Assembly (NCBI GenBank): GCA_963691655.1
Contig: OY829326.1
Location: 25,718,878-25,782,877 of the forward strand
Source of the DNA: Toxonevra muliebris
Lineage: Eukaryota; Arthropoda; Insecta; Diptera; Pallopteridae
DNA length: 64,000 bases
Direction: 5' to 3'
Part shown: positions 12,050 through 25,395 of the stretch, in pieces
Layout: each line of letters opens with the position of its first letter
Position numbering within the stretch: position 1 is the first letter of the stretch
The notes under the pieces: generated by a model
Told to the model about the DNA's origin: nothing
Databases searched by the model: none
Seen by the model: only the letters and a program-made list of their open reading frames with translations
Made by a program: the position numbers and the translations under genes

Positions 12050-14570
12050 TTATGTTCACCTTTTCTTTGTGTTTGAAAATCTTTTAGGGGGGCGGGGGGA
12101 GAGGGAATTTCCCCCTGTTCCTCCGGCCCTCCCTTGTATACGTGCCTGGCCTTACCCTATATCATTAAGAACCTGAAATAAAATAAATTGGTGGTTTTAT
12201 AAGAGCTTTTACATGTCTCTGGTTTACGAAAAAGGACCATAGAAGTTATTTAAAACATTGCATAAGTATACCCAGGGGGGAAAAAACATGCACCAATGAA
12301 TAATAAAATCACGCATAAATCAGCAAAAGTCTGAATAAATAATATTAGAAAGAAAACTGTGCGCTAAATTTAAGTGTTATTTGTACTTTTAAAATGTAAA
12401 AGATTTCATGGGATTGGAATTTCTTACATGAGCATTCAATTTACTATTTTTTTTACCGTAAATTCATGTGAGTAAATTTTCAATAAAAATACAACAAAAC
12501 AGAAAAATTGGAAAAAGGCTGAAAATATAAAGTAACAAGAAAAAAAAAGTATAAATAATAATAATAAAAAAAACACGCATTTCACTTATATATTTGTGAA
12601 ATGTAACCCATTCAATGTATTTCCATGTTTCATGTACGAAATGTGAAATACATTTTAAGCATGTGTGTGTGTATGCATGTATGTAATTTATTTGCTGTAA
12701 GTGTATTTTCTTTTTCCATTTGTGATTTTTTCTCTACTTTCATACAAAAAAAAAAAAAAAAAACGATGTTATTCAGCTAGAATTGCGGGCGTATGTATGT
12801 AAGTAGTAACGATATTACATATCAAAAAATATACACACACATATATACTATAAGTATATATTATATATACAAATAAATACGTTTGTAAATGTATATGTGA
12901 GTGTATGAATGTGTGTGCATATCTTTTCCCCCTTTTTTTACGCCATACTCGTATAGCATGTCGTACAAATTTTCCATTCTTTTACTGTATATGCGTGTGT
13001 GTGTGTGTGTGCGTGCCAAAGTGTATTCACATTCCAAGAATTTTTATCGCACTTTAAGTAATGCCAAACAAAAGAATTTCATATAAACGTAATGTAATGT
13101 TAGATATTTTGTTAATATTATTGCTTTTATTTTTCTCGTTTCGCTTCTCATTTCTTGTTGTTGTTTGTAGTAGCGCAGATTCTCAAATACAGATTCAAAT
13201 TCAGATACAGAGATTCCAAAAGATTCATTCGCATATTCTAGTGTGCTGCTGCTGCTGTTGGTATTGAATATGTGATTTTGTTCGTTTTATTTTCCATCGC
13301 AATTATTAACGATTTTTTCTTTTTCTTCTGTATATTTTTGTTTGTTTGTTTGTTATCCATGCTAGAAATAACATGAATACCAACAGCCAACCAAATGTAG
13401 TAGGTAGCTACTTGAAACTTTATTATTCAATCCCACTGCCACTTTCATTTCCGTTTGTTGCTTCATCATTTTCCTTTTTTTTTTGCTTCAGTTTCTGCTT
13501 CTTCTTCCTCTGCGTCATCTTTATCTTTATGTATGATTATCTGTTATGGAAAATATGTAAATGTATTATATTTGTTGTGTAGTTCAAAAAAATATGAATC
13601 TGAATTATTTTTATGACAATCTCAGCGCACAAAAAGCATCAACATCATCAATAGCAGCAACAAGAATCGAGTAGCAGCACAAAATAATTCTACATTATTA
13701 CTAGCAATTTATATGCAAACGAAAAACTATAAAAAAAAATAATATAAGAAAATTGCTTTGTTGTTGTTATGAGAGTATTTGTCACCATTAAATTGTGTGG
13801 TATCGTTTAAATGTGATAAGAGTATAATATTAATTTGCAATTTTCACCCTCAAACATACAGCACCATCACCTCCCTTCACTGTGTTTGAGGGAAGCTGTT
13901 GATAGAGACATGACGCTAAGTTGATATTCACTTGGGGGAATTCGATTTACAAGTGCATAGATATTTTATCTCTCTCTGTGTACAGGTGAAATTTTCTTTT
14001 GCTTAATACAAATTTAACGTAAAGAGCGAATGGATTTGAAATTTTTGCTTTGGGAATATTTAGGTATTTGAAATTTTCTTTCAAATTAATAAAAAATTCA
14101 TTGAAAAAAGTTAATTTTTTTTTAAACTCTCTGTTCATTTCTTTTGTATTTAATTGCATATATGTACATTCATTTACGATTTTAGTAAGTGGTTTGAAAT
14201 TATTTGTTTTGTTTTTAATTGTACTTAAGTGCATATTAAAAATAATATTTAAATATTTTTTCAGAACACAAGCGGATGCAAGGGGTTGACAGACTAAGTA
14301 TTTTCGTTCCTTCAAAAAGTTTTGTTAATTCAAGTAATTATATTGAAATATTTATCGCAAGAGGTGAGGAAGATTATTCCAAAAAATACTCCTTAGATGC
14401 ACTAGTATTTCAGAAAAAAGAGTACAAAAAAAAGATCTGATTGCAATAACCGATAAGAACGGTTTCTTGGAGATTTTCTTTGAGCCAAAGCAATGACATC
14501 CTTCAGACACATATACAATATGTTTTCTTTGGACAGACCTAATTTATTTTGGTGACAATTGTGGTTACCA
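12050..14570. other. Intronic AT-rich DNA with microsatellites
   Basis: This stretch holds a (TG)n tract at about 12992-13012, a poly(A) run at 12747-12763, (TA)n-like sequence near 12840-12880 and a diverged ATTCAAATTCAGATACAG tandem at 13175-13215. Frames here (13061-13267, 13346-13582, 13947-14315, 14050-14289) are Phe/Leu/Lys-rich by composition, with no domain. Confidence 0.5.
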
Positions 14571-14571
14571 T

Positions 14572-14610
14572 AGTCTATTGGTTAGTGTGCTGGACTGCTA
14601 CGTAGGATGA
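14572..14610 (+). repeat. tRNA-like A-box segment (possible SINE head)
   Basis: TAGTCTATTGGTTAGTGTGC followed by TGGACTGCTACG resembles the D-arm and anticodon region of a tRNA. No B box follows at the expected spacing, so it is at best a truncated SINE head or tRNA relic. Confidence 0.3.
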
Positions 14611-14799
14611 ATACTAGAAAATAACAATTTTTTTTACAAGTCATCACCTCTTGGCTGGCGAAAGCAAAACTCCTTCGATGTTCAGTTTCAGCATAAAACT
14701 GCAGGTTTCTTCCATTCGTGTATAAATATACCTCACACAATATTTATGGATGCAATAAGCTCGGTTTAGACCTTCCACGGGCTTTTATGTCATAAAAGA

Positions 14800-15215
14800 A
14801 GAAAAAGATGTTTGAATATGTAGCCCACCAACATTTTTGACGTCAGCATTGGGACAAGCGATGGGCTGACTAAGACCAAAAGGAATAAAAAGTTCTTCTT
14901 AACTTGCTTAAGATCTGGAATAAGGTTCGAACATGGGAGCGATTGTTTCTTTACCCACTCTTCAATCATCGTTTTTGAAAAGGACACGTTGAGTCCGCAA
15001 AGAGATGGCAGGAAATGTGCAAAGCCTTTTCCAGCTAGTTTAGCGGACGCCTTATTACCTGCAATGTTACATGGGCTGAGTTGCCAACAATGTATGACTT
15101 TGTTATGAGTAGACCAGTGCTGAAGACTTTTAAAACACTCTTTCACAAGTATCGAGAAAAAGCTTTATGGCGAAAGAACCTTGAGAGTCACCTGGCTGCC
15201 AGAAAAGATAAAAAT
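14800..15215 (-). pseudogene. LINE RNase H domain relic
   Basis: The minus-strand frame at 14790-15146 contains HWSTHNKVIHCWQLSPCNIA followed by GNKASAKLAGKG. This aligns with the RNase H block found in RNase H-bearing non-LTR elements (NRVxLxWVPGHxxIxGNExADxLARxG). Upstream in the same direction, SQVTLKVLSP resembles the SDSQAALKAL motif. The VPGH motif is altered to QLSP, removing the catalytic-site histidine region, and stops flank the piece. It is a dead fragment of a LINE of the I/LOA/R1-like group. Confidence 0.6.
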
Positions 15216-15219
15216 AGCA

Positions 15220-15907
15220 GCACCTTTTAAATTCCTTTGAAGATGCATATTTGCGCAGGTTACAATTGTGTATATTTTGAAATGATAAACACACCAACTA
15301 GCCAATAGAAATGAAATTCTAGTTTTAGGTTTAGGTCTGAACAATAATCAATTTTTGAGTCGAGCAAGAAAGACCAGAAATACCATATTGAATTTCTTAC
15401 CAAAACATAGCTGCCCAATCATGAAACCCGCCACAGAACAGATTAAGAATACTAAGATGCCAAGAGTCACCGTCTGGCAGGTTTGATGGAATAAGCTGAC
15501 TAAGTGAAGTGGATGCCACTGTCTTCCTTACGAAGACATTTAATCGATCTGGCAATCTACCTCTTACTTTCTCCGTTATGCTAACGACATTTTTGTGGAG
15601 AATATTGGCTATCAGTTTCGGTTTTTTGATCTGTACTTCTTGGACTTACTAAAAACAATAGCAAATACAGGCAAGTTGCTTCATGTCATAAATCAACGAG
15701 ATCATTTGCAGAGTACTGCAAACTTTGAAAATATATGAAAAATATTGCCACAAAAAAATTTGAGACGCCACAGCTCATCCTTCTGCATTGCACGACACTC
15801 ATGCGTAAGAGGATAATATATCTGAGGCAGCTGGTGTGGACAATGTATCATAAGAGTTGAAATTCTTACAGAAATTTCTCAGTGACATAACATTATACTC
15901 ATTATAT
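15220..15907. other. Unassigned intronic DNA with a short direct duplication
   Basis: No gene is recognised. GCAAATACAGGCAAGTTGCT at about 15661 recurs, with CATGTCATAA following, at about 16466, so a segment of about 45 bp is present twice, roughly 805 bp apart. Confidence 0.5.
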
Positions 15908-17247
15908 TGTGACGTCACAATTTTGGGCAAAACAAATTGATCCGCAAAGAGTATGCTGGGCTTCCACTAGGGATATTAAAAAGGGGACGACCCAGCGTTT
16001 TACCCACTGGGACAACCACAAAAAGAAGAGACAATAAAACTGGCATGGCAATAGCAAACAATCAGCTATCATCAACAACAACAAACACTACGAATCGCCA
16101 GGGCGCACACACACATAACGGCATTATTATGCCACGTCGACAGTAACGAAGGGAATAAAGGTAGCCTGCTGCGATCGAAAATTGTAAATTTCGTTCGCAC
16201 AGACATCACGGTATCGAACCAACTAATAGCAGCAAGGCAGCTGGGAAACAACACTACAATTCCAGTAGCGATAGCATCGGCTGGAAACAGAAAGCGAAAA
16301 ATGGGAAGAAGAAGAATCGCACGCATAAAGCAGACACTCACAAAATCTGGTCAGGGAATTGTGATAGAGCGATCTGAGGGAACGGTTGTCTCTGAACAAC
16401 CAGCGGAAGTAAAATAACAGCCATAAGGAGTCATCGCAGCAGAGCAACAGCAGAATACGAGTAGCAGCAAATACGGGCAAGTTGCTTCATGTCATAACTC
16501 AACGGTACTAAAAACGGGCAGAAAGTGGGCATAAGGTAGAGCAATAAGTGATGTTTCGAAGCAGTGTACCCAGCCACTTGCCACTTGACGCTACTTGACT
16601 GGTGAACATGCGACGGAACAAATAAAGATGTCTTGGGTTAGTTCATCAGGCCCGACGCACTTCTCGCAACATGGACGCTTGCGACCACGCTGCTCACGCT
16701 TGCTTTACTAGGTGTATTCAACAATGCTTTGTAGATTCTACACGCTTTGTACGCATGCCCTACCATGCATACACAACAACGCTTTGCATATTGAACACGC
16801 TTCATATGCTTGCTTCAACACGCTTATTCAATGGTGCTTTGCACATTCCACACGATTGGCACGCTCGCCCTATCAGGCACATCTCACACAACGCAGTCAA
16901 TACATTGCTTGCTTCGTAGTGACATCGTAGTCAACGCTCCGCACGCTGTGCACGCTCGACCTACCAGACGCATCCGCTACACAACGATACCATCAATTGC
17001 TCGCCTAGCCTTACTCCCGCCCAGAAAACCAATGGCGCAGCCTGAAGTGGAAATGATAAACCTTGTTTTTATTATAATTAATATTATTTAAAACATGAAT
17101 TGTACAAACCATGAATTTGTGTTAAATTAAAAGAGAATTGTGAATAGTGAATAGTGTGTCTCAATAATGAAAGTGAGGATTCCGTGTAATCAATGCCTCT
17201 GGAGGCCGCTAAGACTACCCCAGTCATAGAGAGAAGGTTACGTTACA
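15908..17247. mobile_element. Possible solo LTR (about 1.34 kb)
   Basis: The block begins TGTGACGTCACAA, ends GTTACA and is bracketed by ATAT at 15904-15907 and again at 17248-17251. TG...CA ends with a 4-bp duplication fit a gypsy-group LTR, and ATAT is a known preferred target of some fly gypsy-group elements. It is visibly GC-richer than its surroundings and has an AATAAAG near 16620. Against this: the TSD is AT-only and could be chance, the length is large for an LTR (though some fly elements have LTRs above 1 kb), no second LTR or internal region is seen, and a short duplication crosses the left boundary. Confidence 0.3.
16680..17000. repeat. Diverged tandem repeat, CACGCT-rich
   Basis: A motif of the form CACGC-TTGTACGC-TGCCCTACCA-GCAT--ACACAACAACGC recurs at about 16740, 16850 and 16940, with a partial copy at 16690. 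Spacing is irregular (about 50-110 bp) and copies differ by many substitutions. The block has the highest GC content nearby. Overlapping open frames (16671-16919, 16712-16930, 16810-17091) arise from this repetition and look non-coding. Confidence 0.5.
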
Positions 17248-17251
17248 ATAT

Positions 17252-20200
17252 ATAAAAAAAAGGGGACATTTTTAGAAAGAAGAAGTATAAAACAGAGGGA
17301 AAAGAAAAAAACAGGATATTTCAAATAAAATGAGCTCACTTATCTTATTAAAATTTTTAATCTACTTAACTCTAAAGTTGGTTATTTTGGTAATTGACAT
17401 AACTCGGGCAGACTGTTATTCCAATATTGCAAGATTACGGCAAATGTTTCAATGTCATCAGTGTATCGGGAGCAGTATTGGGAAAAATGATATGCTATCG
17501 ATGCATACGAGCATAAATAAATTTTTGGTTCCCAGGAAGAGGAAAGGGGCATACCGAATCGTCTTCTTTCTAATCTATTTGCTGCCAATCTCTTGATTTC
17601 ACTTTACCTTGGACTTATAGAACGAGTTCCGGTTTCTAAGTGTCATCATCAAATCTTCGCTGATATCTCTCTCTTTCAACTGGATTGAGGTTTCCAATCA
17701 ATAGCAGTCGTAGATGCAGTTTCCTTTCGCCAAATACTCTTGGATTTTGCAGTGTATTCTAATTGATATGCAAACTTTCCGAAGCATCATTCAGGAACGT
17801 CGCAATTAGCAGAGTAGTAGTTAAGTACAAAGATCGTTTCTCGACTGGAGGCACTACAACTGCGATCCGACACTGAACAACTCTGAAATTGTTTGAGTGC
17901 GATTATCGAGAGTTTGAGTGAGATTGAATAAAATGAGTTAATGGGCCCTAAGCAAATACAAACCTATAAAAATATCGACAATGAATATATCTATAATATT
18001 ATTTGCTGAAATATTCTCTCAAACTGAATTTTCAATGAATCGCCATTGTCAAGTAAATATTTTTAAATAAATTACGAAAATTCTACAACGGTGCGTATGA
18101 GCGACATTTTTCATTTTATCAATAAAAATGTCGTGTTACATACAATATTTATGCAAAATAGATAGATATTTTTAAGAATTCAAAATTTGTATACATACAC
18201 ACATACACCTACATACAAATGTACACATATATACGAAGGCAAGTTTTTACATATATTTAATTCTTTAAAGAGATTATATTTGAATTTTTTGAATTTATTC
18301 TTTTTGTTTTAATTTCGTGTACATAATTATATGTATATATAAAAAAAACTATGTCACACAGTATTGTCACAATACATATGTATTTTTTTGCTCACTTTCA
18401 CATCATTTGATTGATTAATTTTCAAAACCACATGACAGTTGCATCAATTGAGACTCACTAGCTGTCAGTATGTATATATATGTTTGTATCTAAATGAATG
18501 TGTGGATATATATGAACATGGATCTGTGTATTTGTGTGGTTTCTAAATTCTGCACCACAATTTGAAAACATTAGAAAAGTTTTGTATTCTCTGCCTGCAC
18601 AAATTTCTTGTTTCTTCTTCTATTCCAAACATTTCAACTGATTTTTTTTTTTTATTCTCCTTTTTTCTTTTTCTACTTTACGGTTGAATATTATGACTTT
18701 TTATCACTTTAAAAAGCCAGAAGCAATGATGCCAAATGAATGAAATAGGAGAAGAAAAATAAAACAGAACAGAAAAGTAAAAGAAAATTCTTGGAAAAAA
18801 GAAATCATGAAAGCAGCAGCAGCAGCAACCAACTCAACATTAGTTGCTGTGTCCACACATATAAATACCAAAAGTTTGGTTGAAAACTTTGAATGTAAAC
18901 GGGAAAATCAAAAAGAGAGAGAGCGAGAGAAAAAAAAAAAACAAGAATGATGAAAAAGTTTTCTCCACTTTGCTGTTGCTTTTGCTACTGTTGATGATGA
19001 TGCCGCCACTTGCTGCCAGTTGGTATTACTTTAGATGCTGCTGCTGTTGCTACCGTCACCGCTGCTTTTAGTTGCTATTCTGCTGTTACTGCTACATGCT
19101 AGCTGCTACATGAAACTAACCACAAATTTGTGCAATCATAGATGTTGAGTTGATGATAAACTGGAAGTGATTTGTGTTCAGACATACACACATAAGTATA
19201 AAGACATGTATTTGAGTGTGTGTTAGGAAATTTTTTCAAAATTGTTTTATGATATTGTTGTATAATTGCTAAAGTTTTTTCGTTTTTTTTTTCCTGTCTG
19301 ATAAACTTTTGAGTAGTTACATAGTTGCACTTATTTGAATTTAATAGTTGAATATTACGTATACGCCACGTGGCCTCGTAACAAATCACACAATCAGATT
19401 TAGTTACTACTTATCAAATCAACAGGTCTGCTCTCTATTGAATTTGCTGTTCTCAATATCTGTTTGTTCTTTTTTTAGTTTTTTAAAATAAGTTCTAAGT
19501 AAGCAAACAAACAAACATCTTGGTATAATGCCAACAATGCCATGACCTATTTACAAGGAAAGAAAAAAACCTTTTCCTTGTTGATTTGTAATAAAATATG
19601 TATGCAATAATAGAGAAACAATAAAAGCTGGCAATGCAAAAGAAACAAATACTGAAAAGGAATCTCGTTGTAGCTCGTTGATATTTCAAAGACGTGCGCT
19701 ATTTAATTTCCATCATTTCTGTACAATGTTTATTTTTTGTACCTATCAGTTTGTTTAAGTTAACATGCCAACACTAGCTACACTCACAAGCATGTCTTCA
19801 AACCGGAAATAGCTGGAAAGCTTTGCAGCAGCCAACCAGAGTAGATGATGATGACGATGAAGTAGCTAGCAGGTGAAAAACGCCCACATGGGAATAAACA
19901 AGAAGAAAAAGAAATAGAAAATTCAATTCAATTTTAAGATGAAAATTTTAAAAGTCAATATTGTCTAACATCAGTACAAACAACAATTTCTACAAATACA
20001 ACTACGAGTATAACAACAAAAAATACATAATATAAGAAAGTAGCAAAAACCTAACAGCATTCGTAAATTGTCTAAGAAAAAGTTTCACTTAGATTTGGTT
20101 TGAAGGAAGAAACGTACGCTTTGGAATTTGTTAAGAAAACATTTGAGTTGAGTTGCTGTAAATTTACTGTTTGTTTTTTTTTTTTTTTCAGTTTAGAACA

Positions 20201-21160
20201 TTTTTTTTTATTGTTATTGTTAGCAATTTCTTGTTTGCTTTTGTCTGTTCTGGCATTTAAGCGACCGGAAAATTGTGCATTTTTTTATATGTATGTCTAT
20301 GAACTTACGTAAGGAAAATTATTAAAATTGAAAGTTTTTGGTTTGGCTGCTGTTAAATGTTTTCAATGAATTTTTGTTTTTGGTTTTTTAATGAAAAGAG
20401 TTTAGAAATTTTTAGATTAGTTGTTGATTGAGTTATTTATTAGCGCAATTAATAGTAGATTAGATGTTTCAAATTTTTTTTACCTTATGATGAATGTGTA
20501 AAAGTTTATGATTTCGTTCATGTTTAGCCTTAAGAATAGTTCTCTCTCTATTGAAAAAATATGCTGAAGAATTCTGATTGTTATATGTAAAGTGATGCCA
20601 ATTTATTTACAGAAATCAGTGTTGCGACTCCAGAAAGATGAGACTTTTCGGGAGATGATTACAATATATGACCGGAAAAAATCTGTCCTTTGACTGGATT
20701 TTTTCACAACCACTTTCATTACACCTATAAATACTAATTTAATGCCCATAAAAGCTGCAGTGATTTCAGCCATTTTATAAAATTCAATATTGTTTTACAT
20801 TTTACTATTACAAAAGAAACGATTAGTTGGAACAGTATTTTAAGTATAGCCTGATAGACACTGTCTTTGAGTTAAAGAACACATATAAAGAAGAATGCTA
20901 TGAGTTATTCGTTCACGCAAATTAGCAGTTATAATTCTCACATATTTATATAAAATGAATTGCCAATTCTCGTACTCACATTTTCAGTGAATGTTAAGTT
21001 ATGAACTAGATAAAACTCGCAATTAGAACTGGTATATGCATTTAGATAATTGAAGTCATTGTGGTATTCCACACTGAAATCAACATACTTGTGTATATGC
21101 TAAGGATATCACCTCCTGCGAAGTACTTGCGACATTGTGAAGGATCACCAAAAACAAGGT
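17252..21160. other. Intronic DNA without recognised genes
   Basis: AT-rich with homopolymer and microsatellite tracts: a GAGA/A-rich run at 18915-18940, (GCA)n at 18817-18829, and GTT/CTG-rich sequence at 18970-19100 giving Leu/Met/Cys frames. The 17330-17596 frame (88 codons) has no family match that I recognise. Nothing else is supported. Confidence 0.5.
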
Positions 21161-21169
21161 TATGTACGT

Positions 21170-22495
21170 GATTTCCAACATGGCAATTAAAACCGCGACT
21201 AATATGACACCGAAATTATTCGTTAAACTTTTTGACACCTGTTTGAAAGAGAACGTGTCTCCCGACTAATGGAAACGCCAATGATTGGTGCTCCTGCAAA
21301 AGCTAGGGAAGCTCTCGCATCACTATTTAACTGCGCGTTTTCTATGTTCAACATAAAATCTTCGAAAGTATCATTCGCGATAGGCTTCAGGAGTCGCTTA
21401 AGAAACCGGTGGACTTTTCAGCGTTCCAGTTTGGCTTCAGTAGAGTGCTTTCTACTATCAACTTTCTACATACAGCAATGAGCTTTGTTCACTAAATCAC
21501 TAGTGGATATTTGGCAAGAAGGAGTATTGCGCAATCGTAACGCAGGACTTTAAAAAAGCTTTCAATTCTGTGAACAGGTCCCATATTATAAGTGCATTAC
21601 AATGGTTTGAGGTACTGGAGAATCTCAGACTACTTCAAAAATAGTTTGCTTTATATGAGACTGGCGGCATCATGAAGTAGAACAACGTCACAGGCGGCGT
21701 ACCACAGGGTTTCGTTCTCGGCCTACTATTATGGAAAGTAATGCATGATGCAATTTTTAAACTAGATCTGCCGCGCTTGCCAGTTATGTTGAGGGGTCAA
21801 ATACCTGGACTTACTACAGAATAGATAGGCTGATTAGCTCGAAATAAGAGTTCGCAGCCGAAAAACTGGGGTCATGTTATTGAGTAGAAGAAAACTGAGC
21901 GAAGAGCTAGTATTAACTTATTAATTCAAGAATGAAATTCACTTACAAGTTGTCAGTGATAAAGAGGCTAAGACAAATGAAGTGTTCGGAAGCTTCTGGG
22001 AGGTGCCCAGCTCATTAATCTTCTATGCAGCACCCATCTTAGTGGACGAAAAGAAGACATACCTGAAAGGCATTCACTCGATTTAGGGGCTTGGTGCCCT
22101 GAGGTTAGCCAGCGTTTATCTCACGGTGCCGGAACACGGAACACGCCAATTGCGTATTGGCAAGAAAAATGTCAAACGACCTACTCGCCATTGAGATGAA
22201 ATGCCTTTATAGGAATACTTGTAAAAGGTTAAAGAGCCCAATGAAGAAGAAAGAGGGATAGCGTATTATTATGGAATGGCAGCGAAAGTAGAAGCATTCC
22301 AAAAGGGGGCGCTGTACCATTAACGTAATTCTTTACATAGTAATATGAATGGAGTGCAAACACGATGAATTAGACTACTACATAACCTAAATATTCAGCG
22401 GCCATGAGAGCATTAAATACTATCTATACAGGTTCAAAGTTGAAGAAGTCCGGCTCTTTCCAAACGTACCCAGAGACTCAACGCACATCATCTAA
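21170..22495 (+). pseudogene. R1-clade-like non-LTR retrotransposon reverse transcriptase relic
   Basis: The plus strand carries RT blocks in the correct order but in shifting frames. NVAIKTATNMTPKLFVKLFD opens it (about 21177). Next are an FQFGFSRVLSTINFLHTA block (about 21420-21480), TQDFKKAFNSVNRSHIISAL (about 21540-21600; the usual DVxNAFNSxxW motif) and VTGGVPQGFVLGLLLWKVMH (about 21690-21745; GVPQGSVLGPLLWNVMYD). A C-terminal FSGHESIKYYLYRFKVEE (about 22395) corresponds to the LSGHGCFRxYLxxF end of R1-like proteins. The YADD box lies in a deleted or decayed part. Many stops make it inactive. The R1-like assignment comes from remembered R1-family motifs. Confidence 0.65.
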
Positions 22496-22499
22496 TTTA

Positions 22500-23590
22500 A
22501 CTAATTTTACATAGCAAATGTACAAACTGAAGAGAAATGAATGAGAATGAGAGACCAACAATCGACAACTATAGGCACAGAAAAAGTGGTTCCGAATAAC
22601 GGAAATAAACTTTATACCGCGATAAAAACTAATCGAGTTATAGCACAATGCTGAACTAGCCCCGCGGGAAAAGTGATAAAAAAGGAAGAAGCTGTGTTTA
22701 GTCGGTAGGAATCCGACATAACCATGGAACTGGAGTTCTGAAGTATCATTGCTTTCAAGACTTTCACCTGCCAACGTACAAAAAAGTCATTCCAGATTAG
22801 ATTACGTTATGCAGTTGTCTATCGGAATACACCTAAACTTAAACTGTTCAAATCATGATACCACGTAGATATTCATTCCGCCACGCTTCCTTTAATAAAC
22901 CAGATAACTCAAATGAACTGTTATGCATATATTTTATCAGATCAGATTCAGATTATATACCAACTAATTAATTAAGTTTATTTTAGCCAAGGCTAAACAG
23001 GAGTAAATGTAGTGAGAGGTGAAAGATAGTTTTCTCCTCCGATTGATCTTTATTGTTCTTACAAAAGTAATTTAGGGGTGCACCTAATCTAGTGGCGCAT
23101 AAATCTACAAAACAGTGGCCACATATACTTCCATCATACCTGCTTCGTAATTGAGTATGTGAGTTCATTCAGGATTTTCGCCCTAGCCTGGTTCAGGATC
23201 GTCCTTTTAGTTTTATCCTTACGGCTGGTAGTCACTAATAGCTATTTCAATTTATTATAGTGTTTCGCTAAATAAATGCTAAAATAGGCAAGTTCGTGAG
23301 GAATAGCAGCTCATCTGTTTGAATTCGTTGAATCCTAAATCTTTTTCTTGAAGATAGCAACTGTTTACATAGATAGGGTTGCTTTTACTATTTATTACTA
23401 TTTGTAATAATATGTTTTGCTGATTCTTTGTTTGTATTTATTTATTTATTCTATGAATACAAAGTTTACGCAGACTAATTAAGGGAATTTTAAGCAAAGC
23501 ATTAAAATTATAAAAGAATTACAACAAGCCTGACGAATTTGAGATATAACTAAATTCAACTTACATCTTAATAATAGGTACATTTAAAGC
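22500..23590. other. Intronic DNA without recognised features
   Basis: No repeat or gene is recognised. Frames at 22478-22774 (minus) and 22983-23168 (minus) are open but match no family that I know. Confidence 0.45.
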
Positions 23591-23599
23591 AACAGCACA

Positions 23600-25170
23600 G
23601 ATAATATAATACATTTAATAAAGAACATCACGGATAATATAAAAAATTAAAAATAAAAATTGAATTGATTTTCTTCTCTAAGATTTTAAAATTTTAAAAC
23701 ATGTAACGAGCATTATAAGAAGGAATTGGTTCCGCAAATTTCAAAGAACGAAAAACAAAGCGAAGAAAAACTTTTTACACACGTTCAAGGCGATTAAATT
23801 GGCAGGCATGATATGATCTCCAGATAAAGCGGGTATATTCTGAAGTCGAGCGAATAAAAAAAGTAAATAATAATTTTAAAGTATAATGATCAGTAAAATC
23901 TGAGCTATTGCGACGAACGATAGCAAGCATAGAGCATGTTTTAAAAACTGTGTGGTTAAAATAGCTGATAAATGTAAACTTTAAATCAAAGATTATACCC
24001 AAGACATTTAGTTCATCAACCGAATGCAATTAAGAGTTCGCATTGTAGTTAGAAGTAGAAATCATATTGGTAGACTTTGAAAATGAAAGATGACAACGTT
24101 TAGGGATAAACGATTTGTGCAGTATATTATCAAGTTCTGATTGCAGCTTCAAGGCTTCTGGGGAACTTTTAATTTAGTAAATGTAAAACAACTGTTTATA
24201 TATTACCATTTCTAAAAACTACAAAGAGCAAAGGGCCCAAGATACTGCCTAATGGAACTCCCAAAGTAGAAGCAATTGAGTTCGATACTATCAATAACTA
24301 CGAATGTGTATGTACGATCTGATCTATTGTAGAAAGACTGAGTGCAAATCTAAGTTTTTTTAATTTGGAGATCAATATTTTATAACTTAACACATCAAAT
24401 ATTTTAGAGAAATTTGTAGTTTGAAAGTGCATCAACTTGGTAAAAATTGCAGTAGACCGACCAGAATCCATGCTGATTTAAGCATATCGACCTTTTTACT
24501 GCAAAATATAATTTTTCTTTTATAATGAAACAATTTTGAAATAAGTCGATAATTTTTGACATTGTTTTTGTTGCCAGTTTCAAAAATTGGAGAAATAGAT
24601 GTAAGATGTGCCCAAAGGCGAGTAATTTATTGAAAATGGTCTTTAGAGGGAAAACAAGTGATGGTTAATTTTTGATGGAAGACACATAAAGACCATCCAC
24701 ATCTGAATTAAGAGAAGTTCTAAGTTTAGTAATGTCATTATTTACATCTTCCAAAAATAGGGTAAGCAATTCAAAGTCAATGAACACATTCGATTTGTTT
24801 CGTAATACATCAGAGTCTGCGTCAGAGATAAAATTCGATTTGTAGAAGCTAGTAAAAAGATTGGCAGCATCAGCTAATTCTCATTATCCAAGAATGCCGG
24901 ATTCATATTTTAAATATAGTTTCCATATAGAACTTTGTCAAGACAGTTAAGTTCACTAACATAATATTTATATTTGCCCATATAATCTGGATGATGGTCC
25001 CCAGATGATTTCAATGGAGATCCACCACAATACAAATACATTATTCTTTTAAGTTGAATTAAGTAACTGTTACCAAAAGTTTGATTCGAGTAATGCCTTG
25101 CATTAATCACAAATCCAGTGGAGTTTATTTCTAAAACCCTCTTCTTTACCGATAAATTTCTTAGCAATTA
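23600..25170 (-). pseudogene. Jockey-like reverse transcriptase relic
   Basis: Read on the minus strand from 25170 down, the recognisable pieces are: ISPIFETGNKNNVKNYRLIS (about 24600-24540; RT entry block), SSPEALKLQSELDNI (about 24155-24110), then ELNVLGIIFDLKFTFISYFN and SMLAIVRRNSSDF at 24029-23775, and STSEYTRFIWRSYHACQFNR ending LERV. The last parts fit the LGVxxDxxLTFxxH...RxSxxFxDxxxLKxLFxxxVRxxLEYxxxVWxP pattern of jockey-type RT tails. Frameshifts and stops separate the pieces; the YADD motif reads as a decayed version. It abuts the mariner at 25396. Confidence 0.65.
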
Positions 25171-25395
25171 TGATTATTAATTTTTAATGTTTTGAATTAA
25201 GAATCATATTGAAAGAATAAAAACACTTATAAAAATGTGACTCTGATCGATAATCATGACGTCTCTTCATATATATTATACATTTAATATTTAAAAAGCT
25301 TTCTAAATTTTTCTTTTAAGCATTAGTTTTTAAATCTTACTTAAGTGATGCCAATTTCTCCTTCTTCCCCTACTTAGAATTTTTAATCCTTACTA

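Noticed and set aside
14050..14315. Overlapping open frames on both strands (79 and 122 codons)
   Set aside because: AT-rich Lys/Phe/Ile composition, no domain, no splice context.
16671..17091. Three overlapping frames of 72-93 codons
   Set aside because: Explained by the diverged tandem repeat; reading frames shift between units.
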